Notes under the pieces: generated by a model
What the model was told of the DNA's origin: nothing
Seen by the model: only the letters and a program-made list of their open reading frames with translations
Databases searched by the model: none
Origin: Pyrenopolyporus hunteri
Lineage: Eukaryota > Ascomycota > Sordariomycetes > Xylariales > Hypoxylaceae
Length of the DNA stretch: 64,000 nucleotides
Assembly: GCA_902806595.1 (NCBI GenBank)
Contig: CADCXC010000011.1
Location: 868,001-932,000, forward strand
Direction of reading: 5' to 3'
Shown here: positions 50,167 to 59,176 of the stretch, one piece after another
Position numbering within the stretch: the stretch's first letter is position 1
How the letters are laid out: each line of letters starts with the position of its first letter
Translations under genes and position numbers: made by a program

Positions 50167-51102
50167 ATGACTTACCGATTCCCTAAGACCATCAGCGCAG
50201 CGCGCGTCGCGACCTTCGTCAGCACGGCGGCTTGGATCCAGGGCACCAGCGCTAGCGAAGTGTCGCTGCCAGAAGAAGCTCTAAACAACTTTCTTCGGCG
50301 GCATGGTGTGACGACAATATCTAGGAGACAACAGCCCGCGCCCGCGCCTGGGGCGGAGGAGGAGGATAAGGAGGAAGAAGAAGAGGACGAGGAAGAGTCG
50401 GAGGAAGGCGAAGAAGAGGAGGATGACGATAGTCAATCATCGGTCGACTCGCCCGGCTCGACCCCTAGCGACTCTATGGATGACGAAGACGACAAACCCA
50501 GTTTACCCGACTCGCCCCAAGCCGGGGTCGCTTCAGGCCCATCGGGACAACCCGCAATCGGGTCCGAGGAACCGCCAGGTCTGAGTACCGGCGCCAGGAT
50601 AGCTATTGGTGTGTGGTCGGCGGTGGCTGTCGTCGCTATCATGGGGATAATATTTTTCTTCTGTCGGCGGCGCAGGAGAGCAAAGATGGCGCAGGAGGAG
50701 ATGAACGCTCTACGGGACGAAGAGTTAGCGCGGTCCCAGCAACAACAAATGTCTGAAGTAGGCGTACCGCCTCCCTCGGTCATTATGGAACCCGCGCACC
50801 TCAGGGGCGGTGATGTCGGCGATGGTGGTTACGACTACGGTAACGGTAACGGTAACGGCGCCGGCGGCGGTGCTGGTAGTGTTCGCGCGCCAAGCGGACA
50901 ATGGATGGCGACGCCGCCGTGGCAGGAAGATCCGCCAACGTGGCGTGACTCGCACCCATGGGGACAATCCCAGCCCTCCATTGCTGTAGCACCGCCGAAC
51001 GGCCTCCCGTCAGGCGTCAGGCCGCTCTTTGCCGCGCAGACCACGAAGCCCGGGCGCGAAGTCGTAGACGAGAAGGAGAGTGCGGTCTTCGCGTATCGGT
51101 AG
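50167..51102 (+). CDS. Single-pass membrane protein with acidic ectodomain (311 aa)
   Basis: An intronless gene of 311 codons. Residues 1-29 look like a weak signal peptide (basic start, Ala/Val stretch, small residues near TSAS). Residues 63-88 are almost all Glu and Asp, and 90-140 are Ser/Pro/Gly-rich, suiting an exposed, possibly O-glycosylated stalk. A clear membrane helix spans about 144-166 (IAIGVWSAVAVVAIMGIIFF), followed at once by a Cys and five Arg, a stop-transfer signal placing the C-terminus in the cytosol. The tail has a short charged helix (171-190), Gln- and Asn/Gly-rich tracts and a Pro/Trp-rich part. This architecture resembles fungal plasma-membrane wall-sensor or Mid2-like proteins, but no cysteine-rich WSC domain or other named domain is present, so the role is inferred only from shape. 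It is convergent with the gene at 51705-53218. Confidence 0.8.
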   Translation: MTYRFPKTISAARVATFVSTAAWIQGTSASEVSLPEEALNNFLRRHGVTTISRRQQPAPAPGAEEEDKEEEEEDEEESEEGEEEEDDDSQSSVDSPGSTPSDSMDDEDDKPSLPDSPQAGVASGPSGQPAIGSEEPPGLSTGARIAIGVWSAVAVVAIMGIIFFFCRRRRRAKMAQEEMNALRDEELARSQQQQMSEVGVPPPSVIMEPAHLRGGDVGDGGYDYGNGNGNGAGGGAGSVRAPSGQWMATPPWQEDPPTWRDSHPWGQSQPSIAVAPPNGLPSGVRPLFAAQTTKPGREVVDEKESAVFAYR

Positions 51103-51704
51103 GGATGATTCGCGCGAGGTGTCTGCGCTGGGAGTTACCAGCACTGCGCGCGTTCTTATCCACTTACCCATTAGAGCTGTACTACCACTTACCTTCGCCT
51201 CGTGGACTGAGTCCACACTTAGTACATACGTCACGCCAGTTAGTTCGGTTACTAATATCATTTGTTCCTGCTCGTGAAGTTTCGTTATTGTTGATGTTAT
51301 GATATTGAATATTATGTCGTCCTATATAAAATTCGTACGTTGCATTCAAAGTCTATCCTGCTCATGAATTATGTGAGAATGCAACCACACGCAACTATAG
51401 GGGCCTCCCAGAGTTAGTCGAATACCGTCCCGTATTAGGGACAGTTCGAAATGAGAGGCATGATTTGGCAGCTTGAGTATCTGGTAGCTGCCGCGAATTG
51501 AAGAAAGTGATAGTAGGTGGAAGCAAACGCATTGTCAATTATAGAAGGTCTCGACTATCCGGCTGGCTAACTCGTTGCGCTGAAGGTATTACCGTAGCTT
51601 TTTTTTCGTGTCCATTACACCGAAGATGGAATCAACCGTGTGTTCCCGAAATTCATAGGAGATGAGAGGCCTGTAAGTAAGTCGCCTAACCGCGGCAAAC
51701 TTCA
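51103..51704. other. Convergent intergenic spacer
   Basis: About 600 bp between two converging 3' ends. It contains AT-rich stretches suited to 3' processing and a T run at 51599-51606. Nothing else is recognised. Confidence 0.6.
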
Positions 51705-53218
51705 TTACATGATGACTTCATTAGCGACATCCTATAGATATGTTAGCTGGGTCTCGCGCGGTGACTCGGATTCGAAATAGGCTCGAAAAACTCACCCTCT
51801 TCAGTTCCTTGAAGGGCAAGCAGACACAGTTCTGCACACGCACTTCATCTCCGACGCCGCATTCCTTGCCTAAAATGGTAATGCTCTGTACTTTGACGCC
51901 GTTCTTCATAATACTGGTCGAATGGTTTGTGACGGGCGTCGGCGTGCCCTCGACGCGAGCCCAGGCACCCACGCGGCTGTTCCAGCCGACAATCGAGTAG
52001 AGTACGCAAGCGTCGTGCTTGATCTCTGCATCCTCGAGGACGATGGACTCCTTGACTCTTGCGCCAGGCCCAATGGTTGCCCGGGGTCCAATAGAGACGT
52101 TAGGCCCAAGTTTAGCAGTAGGATCGACGTGTGCGGAAGGGTGAATGAAGACGGGTGGTATGACATTGGGAGAAGGCTTTGCGAGTTCGGTTGATCCGGT
52201 CTGGTAGGCCTTCTGTAGGTATAGCGCGTTGGCTGGAACGGCGGAGCCAGCTGTCTTAATCTGACGCCAGAAGTCCTTGGTTTCGTAGACGAAGAATTGC
52301 TTGCTGTCTGCAAGGTCGCTCAGGATGTCCTGCTCTAGGCGGATGACTTCATTCTTGCGCTCTTCGTCCTCATCGGCCATAAAACTCGACTCGAGATTCT
52401 CTGACGAGGGATACGACACCAACCGGGGTCGGTCTGTTCTTCGTTTAATAGCGGTCTTGATGCTGGGGAAGATAGCATCGACGCTGAATAGGTAGACACC
52501 ACAGTTGATCAGATTCGATATATGGCTCTCGGGCTTCTCAACGTAGTGCAGAACACGGCGAGAGTGCTGGTCCGACACAATGCAACCGAAGTTGGTAGCG
52601 GCGTCTTCGCTGACACGTGTGCCTAGAATGACAGCTTCGGCGTCCTTATCGTCGAATAGCTTCGCCATCTCGTTGAGCGGGAAAGAACAGCAGACGTCTG
52701 AGTTGAGGACGAAGATGCGCTCGGGCCGACCCTTGAGGATGGCATCTCGGAAATGGTATAGGCCACCTGCCGTACCCAGGGCCTGGTATTCTCGTAGGTA
52801 TTTGATAGGGAGATTGGGAAATTCGGAAGCGGCCTCTTTGATGAAGTCCTTGAACACGGATTCGTCATAGTAACCGATCATGCAGACCTCCTGGATGGAG
52901 GGCACTTTCGCAATGGCGGTCAGGCAGTGCCAGATGATGGGGTGGCCGGCAACGTCGAAGAGGGGCTGTATGTATATACTGCTGTTAGTATAATAGTTGT
53001 ACTAGGAGCGATGATGCCGATCGACGAGCTAACCTTGGGGACATCGAGCGATAGAGGGCGGAACCTGGTTCCACGCGAAGGGCCGCCAACCTGGAGCAGA
53101 GACAATGCTGATTAGTGTAAGTCTTGTTATGGAGGAAGTGGGATGTTCGTACCAGGATAACGGCTTTGGTGCCCTTGCTGGGACCGGTGGGTTTTTCTCG
53201 AATCGGGACCTGCAGCAT
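51705..53218 (-). CDS. GMPPA: GDP-mannose pyrophosphorylase, alpha (GMPPA) type; four exons, 439 aa
   Basis: Makes, or regulates the making of, GDP-mannose from mannose-1-phosphate and GTP in the cytosol, for N-glycans, GPI anchors and wall mannan. Exons: 53153-53218, 53034-53090, 51796-52965 and 51705-51731, joined by introns of 62, 68 and 64 nt with GT...AG ends and CTAAT, TACTAAC and GCTAAC branch sites. The last exon is only nine codons, ending NEVIM-stop. The N-terminal nucleotidyltransferase domain (about 18-290) has GGPSRGTRFRPLSLDVPKPL (residues 24-43), whose spacing is typical of the alpha type rather than the catalytic beta type (GGYGTRLRPLT). It also has VLNSDVCCSFPL and the sugar-binding YVEKP motif. 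The C-terminal third is a left-handed beta-helix of hexapeptides (HPSAHVDPTAKLGPNVSIGP...). By analogy with animal GMPPA it may be the GDP-mannose-sensing regulatory subunit of a complex with the beta subunit; that role in fungi is inferred. Confidence 0.92.
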
Positions 53219-54118
53219 GGCGGCGGACGATGTCGTATATATCTAGGGAAAATAAATAAAAGGACGGTTCTGGTATACTAGGCTCAAGTTCGCTTGAGGG
53301 CGGAGAGAGATCCAAGGCACCAAATGTAACAACAGATGGAACGGAACCAGAACTCCCAATTCGAGATGTATTTATTTTTTGGCGGGGCAGGAAAGTTTAC
53401 TATGTAAATGAATGGTCAGTCCCCTGATCCGACCTGAAATTCTTGGGTTCATGCAGTCGTCCAAGCTTCCTCATTCGCTCCTTGGGGAAAGATACTAGGG
53501 TACATGGCCATATACGTATAGTGTATGGACAGGGGCGAGATTTGACGTGCGTGCAACATGTGGAGGCGCTAATTGGCTTTTGGGCTTTTTTGGTGCGGGC
53601 AGCTCCACCTTGGGCCTTTTGGGGTCTGCATCGGGGGGGATTAACTTTAATACCAGCCGATTGCTTCGCGTTACCTAGATTATACTTAGGTACCTACCAC
53701 CTAGGTACCTACCACCTAGGTACCTACCGAGCAAGCTCACGCGTCCTAAGCTCAACTTCGTACCCAAGATTGTAAAAGCGTAAAGGCCGTCAAACACCAT
53801 TATGCATTATAGTGGATGTACTGCTGGAATAGAGCTCTATCCTAATGCCGACTTCTAGGGGAAGGGGAGCGGTAGGACTTTAATTGCTGTAACTCATTAG
53901 TCTTTAAAACAGAGCCTCCAATCATATTACAAAACAACAAATCTAGTTCTCGACTCCGTGGTGCAAAAATATGGTTCATGATTCTGATCGTGTTGACTGA
54001 GCTGCCGCTGAATATCAGCTTCAAGCCTGGTAGCTGATGCCCCAACGATTTGGTATTGGTACACCATCAACTCCACGGATATCTAAACCTACGGGGGTCT
54101 ATGACATAACCATCTAGC
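53219..54118. other. Intergenic region between GMPPA and PRE9
   Basis: Upstream region of the GMPPA-type gene and 3' region of the proteasome gene, both on the minus strand. It contains a 15-bp tandem repeat at 53688-53731. No gene is seen. Confidence 0.6.
53688..53731. repeat. 15-bp tandem repeat (CCTAGGTACCTACCA)
   Basis: Three units, each containing the palindrome CTAGGTACCTA with a GGTACC core; the first begins as CTTAGGTACC. A local amplification of the TAGGTACCTA word scattered through the intergenic DNA. Confidence 0.85.
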
Positions 54119-55068
54119 TTATTTATCTTCCGCGCTCTCGTCCTTTGCTAGATCGTGCTCCTTTAAGAGCGCTGTGATCTCATCCGCGCTCCAAAGACGG
54201 TGGTAAATCTTGCCATCCTTGGTCTGTCCTACCGTCGCAAATTCAACTGGAAGGGCTGTGTTAGCATGGCTGAATATGGGTAGCTAGTGTCGGTATGGAG
54301 CACTCACTCTTCTCGCTACTCAGCTTGGTCGAGTCCATGGTCTTGCTCAGCACCTTAACGGCCATACCACAGGCCTCTTTTAACGTACAGTCCTCCTTGT
54401 AGTCTTGCTTGAGTAAGCTCGATGCACTCGCATTGTTGGCGCCGGCGCTTGTCGCCTTCCAGCCTCCATAGTTGCCTGACGGGTTGCTGAGATAGAGTTG
54501 GAACTGCCGCTGGGGGTCCCATCCTGCGTATATGAACGATACACCGAAAGGTCGCAGCCCACCGTGTTGGGTGTAGCCCTGCTTGAGATCGCATAGTCTC
54601 CGCACCAGCTGTTCGCACGGGATGTCTTCGTTGTAGGTCAGGAGGTACCGTTGGGCGGCTTGTCGGGCATAGTTGATGAGGATGTTTGCGTCGGCCGTCA
54701 TACCAGCTACGGCGCAAATCATATTGCTGGGACTCGTTAGCTCCGCAAAAGCCCGGCTTGGGTGTCCGGCCGTAATCCCGCTACGTACTCGTTCAAGATG
54801 TAGAGCTTCTCTGCCGAGGTATCTTGCTCTAATAGCTTCGAAGTGACCTTGCGCTCTGCTGCTAGGACGATCCCATCTTTGGCGAGAATGCCGATCGCAG
54901 TTCCGGCATGGGATATAGCCTCGAGCGCGTATTCGACCTGATACAAGCGACCCTCGGGCGAGAAGATGGTAGTCTGGCGGGGACGTGAGCTTTTGCGCCT
55001 AGGATGTTATGCTACTATGGGGACGGATATAGCTGTGAACCTACTCGTGAATCGTAGCGACGAGACAT
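54119..55068 (-). CDS. PRE9: 20S proteasome subunit alpha-3 (Pre9 / PSMA4 type); four exons, 251 aa
   Basis: A structural alpha-ring subunit of the 20S core particle, which degrades ubiquitinated proteins in nucleus and cytosol. Exons: 55045-55068, 54789-54973, 54308-54726 and 54119-54246; introns of 71, 62 and 61 nt, the last two with clear GCTAAC branch sites. The protein starts [20 protein letters not shown], the alpha-subunit N-terminal signature that gates the ring, and continues VEYALEAISHAGTAIGILAK. Further family blocks are YTQHGGLRPFGVSFIYAGWD and SNPSGNYGGWKATSAGANN. It lacks the catalytic N-terminal Thr of beta subunits, as expected. The C-terminus is acidic and Lys-rich (KDESAEDK), like yeast Pre9. 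Length is normal for the family. The 24-base first exon is easily missed by gene finders. It is divergent from the BYE1-type gene. Confidence 0.95.
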
Positions 55069-56392
55069 GGTGTAGTATCCGGCCGTAGAAATTTGCGAGA
55101 TGGATTAATGTCTCGAGGCCTGACAGAGGCGTGAGTCGACGAAGGCCGGGTCGGTAGAGGTAGATAGTTGATTGGAGATGTGCGTTTGGTATTAAGACGT
55201 CGAGCTCGGACACTGAGATGGCTACGAATTGATTTCTATGGTGGAAAGGGCTGGGGGGATAAGGCTGGAAGCTAGGCAAGAGCTCCCACGCGTACAATGG
55301 CGGGCCGTCGGAGGAGCTTGGTTTTAGGTACCTAGGTACGTATCATAGCGTACCTACCTACCTAGATACCTATGGATACATGGATCTATATGATATATGC
55401 TCATAGTAAGTGCATTAGGTAAATACATACATATCCGACCTGGTTACTACATAAGCCACAGGTGGCTTGAGCGCCCACCTTAACTATTAGGTACCTAGCC
55501 ACATATTCGCCTAGATTACCGTATTACATGCATACCTAGGTACCTACCGTACCTAGGTAAACATCATACCTGAGTAAGGCAAGGGCTAGGTAAGGTACCT
55601 GACCTTGATTAGGTAACGTGCGGGGGAAGAGCATGAGTTCAGCCACGAACTTAATCGCGAGCCCTTCTTGCCCCCCTTCATGTTTTCTCAGCTTCCACCG
55701 CTTCTAGATCCGAGGCCCGTGCACAAATGCCGCCATAGGTCTGTTTTTCCCTGGAATGCTTTTTTTTTTTTCCTTCTTCCCCATTCAACAACCTGACCAC
55801 CTCCACCACCGTGACACCTCCCCCCATCTCCCCCCATTCGTAATAATAACTTTTACCGCATCAACAGTCGGTGGACCACGTCACGATACCCCATACCGAC
55901 CTGACTTACAGCATATACTCCCTCAACACCAGCGCATACCCAACAGCTTCGACTTGCCTCTACCGTCGAATAACAGCAAGTAGGTGCTGTCGCGTCACTT
56001 GCAATTAGTACTCCTGCGGCCAGAGTTATTTAGCCGTACAGCTTTTCCTGATCGTCTTTGCATTGTCCATCACCTTTACACCTTTACACCTTTACCGCCC
56101 GTGATCCAGCAAATAACCCTCCACCGAGGCCACCAAGAATCCAAAAGGGAAAAGAAGGCTAGGTCTCTTAGGTATTGAAGGTCTTGGGTTCATAACTTGG
56201 TCGTTTTCCCTTCGCCTTCTGGTCAGATCATAGATCAATCCAGCTCCGTAGAAGCCATGATTGTCTGAAGAGTGCTGCTGCTCCCAATTTCCAACATCGC
56301 AACGTAGACTCAGACTCTCAACCCTGAGCAACTAAATTTCCATACTATAACTTGACCTGCCACCCTAATTTGACCGTCTACCGACTCCCAAG
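55069..56392. promoter_or_regulatory. Divergent promoter region between PRE9 and BYE1
   Basis: A 1.3-kb spacer between two outward-facing genes. 55320-55600 is dense in TAGGTACC palindromes. There is a T run at 55760-55770, pyrimidine-rich leader sequence from 55740 on, and an 8-bp triplication (CCTTTACA) near 56074-56097. No canonical TATA box stands out for either gene. Short frames here would be upstream ORFs at most. Confidence 0.5.
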
Positions 56393-59176
56393 ATGTCTGG
56401 TAAGCGTATAACCGAGCAAAGCTCCGCGACAAGCTGCTCGGCCCAAGTCCCAGTCGTTAACCGCCACAACACCCGTCACAATGCCCATGACAACACACGT
56501 TCTACGTCTTCCAGATTACCCAGCAAGAAGAGCCACCAACTAACAAGTACACGCGTCACTACAGGCGAGCAGGAACCCCGTCGCTCCGTCAGAGCCACCA
56601 AGGGTCAGCACACGAAGGCCTTCGATCAGCTCGAGAACGGACCGGAACCGGTGAAGCGGCGACAGACTAAGAAGAACAGCAAGAAGGCGATTGAGAAGGA
56701 CGAGAAGCAAGACGAAGACGAGGAGATCATACGCTGCATTTGCGGCGCCACTACGCAAGACGACGACGATACCAATGAGCCTTGGATTGCATGCGACAAG
56801 TGTGGTGCTTGGCAGCATAACGTGTGCATGGGCATGAGCGTGTTCACGGAAGATTTAACTAGGGATTATTTCTGCGAGCAATGCGCGCCCGAAGATCACA
56901 AGAACACATTGGAGGCTATCAAGAAAGGGGAGAAACCGTGGGAGGGCCGCAGGCAGAAGTATGAGGACGAGAAGAAGCGAAAAAAGGGGGGCAGGAAGGG
57001 GAAGGCGAAGCGCATAAGCGACCCTAAGGATCGCGCGTCACCGAGCGCATCCGTCACTAAAACAAAGTCGTCTCCTACTCCCGACGCGAAGAAAGAGGAG
57101 AGCTCGTCGGAACCAACGATGAAAAGTAAGCGCAAGGCTCGCGATCAGTCACAAGGACCTCAGAGCAAGCTTCGCAAGGTCTCGGACGTTCAAGCCGTTC
57201 CGGCACATCCGGCGTATACCCCCCCGAATGATCTACCCGAGAATATCCAGAAGCTTGAAGGTCCCCGGAGGCAGGCCGCCCTAGGTCTGCAGAAGTCTCT
57301 CGATGTTGCGATCGACCTTGCCGAGAAGAAGAATCTGTACGCGATTCCTCAAGGTTCTTCTAAGAAGGATATCACCGAACGCTTGGCTATCGAGATCGAA
57401 CGAGCCTTCCAAGATACCCATCCGAACACCTCTCACAATGCATCACAGCTTCGAGCCTTGATCTTCAGCCTCAAGAACAATATTGAGCTTGCCTGCCAAC
57501 TGCTGAACAGGACGTTGCCGCCCACGTCTTTTGTGGTCATGACCGGTGACCAGTTAGCAACGAAGGAACAACAGCGCGAGGCCGCTGAGATGAAGGCTCG
57601 AGCAGAAAAACAATCAATTCTAATCACGGACGACGCCCCGCGTGTCCGGCGAACGCATAAGGGAGAGGAAGTGGTTGAAACGGACCACCTTGCGGTCGAA
57701 CTAGATGAAGCTCCCTCTGTCCTCCGTCGAAAGGGTGCTAGGGAGGCGAGTGAGGCAGGAAATGCCAACAGCGAGGCGGCTACAGCATCAGCGCAGTCGG
57801 CAGATGGAGCGGGATCGCCAACAAATGCCGGTAGTCGGTCTAGCTCGTCTGCGGCGCCTCTCCGGGTTGACACGCAGGGGCGCCAACAGTCGCCTAGAAA
57901 ATCCGATTTCGATATTGGGAAAGTCTTTTCGAGCGTTAAATCTCCTTCGGCGTCGCATCAAAGACGGACCTCCATGCAAGTTCACTCCACTGGTCCTGGA
58001 GATGATCCTGAAGTGGACCGACTGCTTCAAGAAGACGGCAACGAGTCTCCGCCGTATTCGCCAACTGAGCATATTGACCCTGACATCGTCTGGCGCGGTC
58101 CTCTTGTTATGACCAATGTCGCCGAAGTCGATACTGTGGCAAGATACGCCGGTGGTGCTGATCTGAGCAAGGTTAGGAACATTGCATGGAAAGATCTTAT
58201 ACCACCGCTTCTCACGGTTGCCGGACGTATCGCAGAGGAGAAGGCTATCCCTTACCTTTGCGGGCTGAGGTATAACAACCAGGTGGACTTGGTGATTACT
58301 AGCTTGTCCCCAAGCCACCCAACAGATCCCAACGCACGCAAGCAATTCCTAGCCGTCATCGAATATTTTCAGTCTAAGAAAAGATATGGGGTTGTTGGTG
58401 AGAAGAAGCTCGGTAACGTCAGAGATACGTATCTAGTGCCTGTGGCGGAGGGTGATGGTCCTATTCCGGAGCCGGTGCAAAATATTGGTGATCATCTCAT
58501 CCCCCTAAAGCGCTCGGAGCCGATGCTGTTGATGATTTTTGTCTACCGAGACGAAAAACAGGTACAAATCCCGATAGAGCAACAGCGGTCCGAACTACAA
58601 AGAGCCGCATCGGGTACGCCAACCCAGGGCACTCCAATGCCGCCGAGGCCATCCCTTTCGGGTCCATCGTGGTCACCTGCAACACCACAGGGACCTTTCC
58701 CCGCCCAAAATCTGCCGCAGCCACAGTATAGCCAGACGCCTATTCCTCCGCCCAAGATACCGGGTCACCCGACACCGGCGATGACGCCTCACCAGGCATT
58801 ACCCTCACCTATGCCAGCATCGGCACCACAAGTTGCTCAAGACCCTACAGTTCCTGCCTTACGAGCCGCACAGGCCGAAGGCGAGATGAAAGCTCGCGAA
58901 GTTCTTGGCCCTCTCTTTTCTAGTTCCGCCGTCGCCTTTTTGCTCCCCCACGCTGCTCGCATGAAGGAAGGCGAATGGACTGCCGTTCGCCGAGCCCTCG
59001 AACGCGACCCTCGAGCCCGTGATGACTTACAACTTCTAAGCAAGCTTCTGACTGAAGAAGGCAACAACCATCGGAAGAACGGCTCACAAGCCAATCAGGT
59101 CCCTTCTGGTGTCGTCCAAAACACGCTTGCTGCAACAATGGAAGGTTCAGCGCCAGCAGTCCAGCCCAAGGTCTAA
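56393..59176 (+). CDS. BYE1: BYE1-type transcription factor: PHD, TFIIS central domain, SPOC (927 aa)
   Basis: A nuclear protein that in yeast binds H3K4-methylated nucleosomes through its PHD finger and RNA polymerase II through its TFIIS-like domain, modulating early elongation (Bypass of Ess1). An intronless frame of 927 codons. Residues 1-110 are basic, then acidic. The PHD finger has a complete C4HC3 set: C115, C117, C134, C137, H142, C145, C161, C164, with the W in CGAW before the His. A Lys-rich linker (185-262) looks like a nuclear localisation region. The TFIIS central domain spans about 285-410 (RRQAALGLQKSLDVAIDLAE, ending LITDD). A Ser-rich linker follows, then the SPOC domain at about 563-720 (IVWRGPLVMTNVAEV to MLLMIFVYR). 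A Pro/Gln-rich stretch (740-830) leads into a final helical, charged region. Longer than the yeast protein, mainly through disordered linkers. Start ATG at 56393 has purines upstream (CCAAGATG). Confidence 0.93.
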   Translation: MSGKRITEQSSATSCSAQVPVVNRHNTRHNAHDNTRSTSSRLPSKKSHQLTSTRVTTGEQEPRRSVRATKGQHTKAFDQLENGPEPVKRRQTKKNSKKAIEKDEKQDEDEEIIRCICGATTQDDDDTNEPWIACDKCGAWQHNVCMGMSVFTEDLTRDYFCEQCAPEDHKNTLEAIKKGEKPWEGRRQKYEDEKKRKKGGRKGKAKRISDPKDRASPSASVTKTKSSPTPDAKKEESSSEPTMKSKRKARDQSQGPQSKLRKVSDVQAVPAHPAYTPPNDLPENIQKLEGPRRQAALGLQKSLDVAIDLAEKKNLYAIPQGSSKKDITERLAIEIERAFQDTHPNTSHNASQLRALIFSLKNNIELACQLLNRTLPPTSFVVMTGDQLATKEQQREAAEMKARAEKQSILITDDAPRVRRTHKGEEVVETDHLAVELDEAPSVLRRKGAREASEAGNANSEAATASAQSADGAGSPTNAGSRSSSSAAPLRVDTQGRQQSPRKSDFDIGKVFSSVKSPSASHQRRTSMQVHSTGPGDDPEVDRLLQEDGNESPPYSPTEHIDPDIVWRGPLVMTNVAEVDTVARYAGGADLSKVRNIAWKDLIPPLLTVAGRIAEEKAIPYLCGLRYNNQVDLVITSLSPSHPTDPNARKQFLAVIEYFQSKKRYGVVGEKKLGNVRDTYLVPVAEGDGPIPEPVQNIGDHLIPLKRSEPMLLMIFVYRDEKQVQIPIEQQRSELQRAASGTPTQGTPMPPRPSLSGPSWSPATPQGPFPAQNLPQPQYSQTPIPPPKIPGHPTPAMTPHQALPSPMPASAPQVAQDPTVPALRAAQAEGEMKAREVLGPLFSSSAVAFLLPHAARMKEGEWTAVRRALERDPRARDDLQLLSKLLTEEGNNHRKNGSQANQVPSGVVQNTLAATMEGSAPAVQPKV

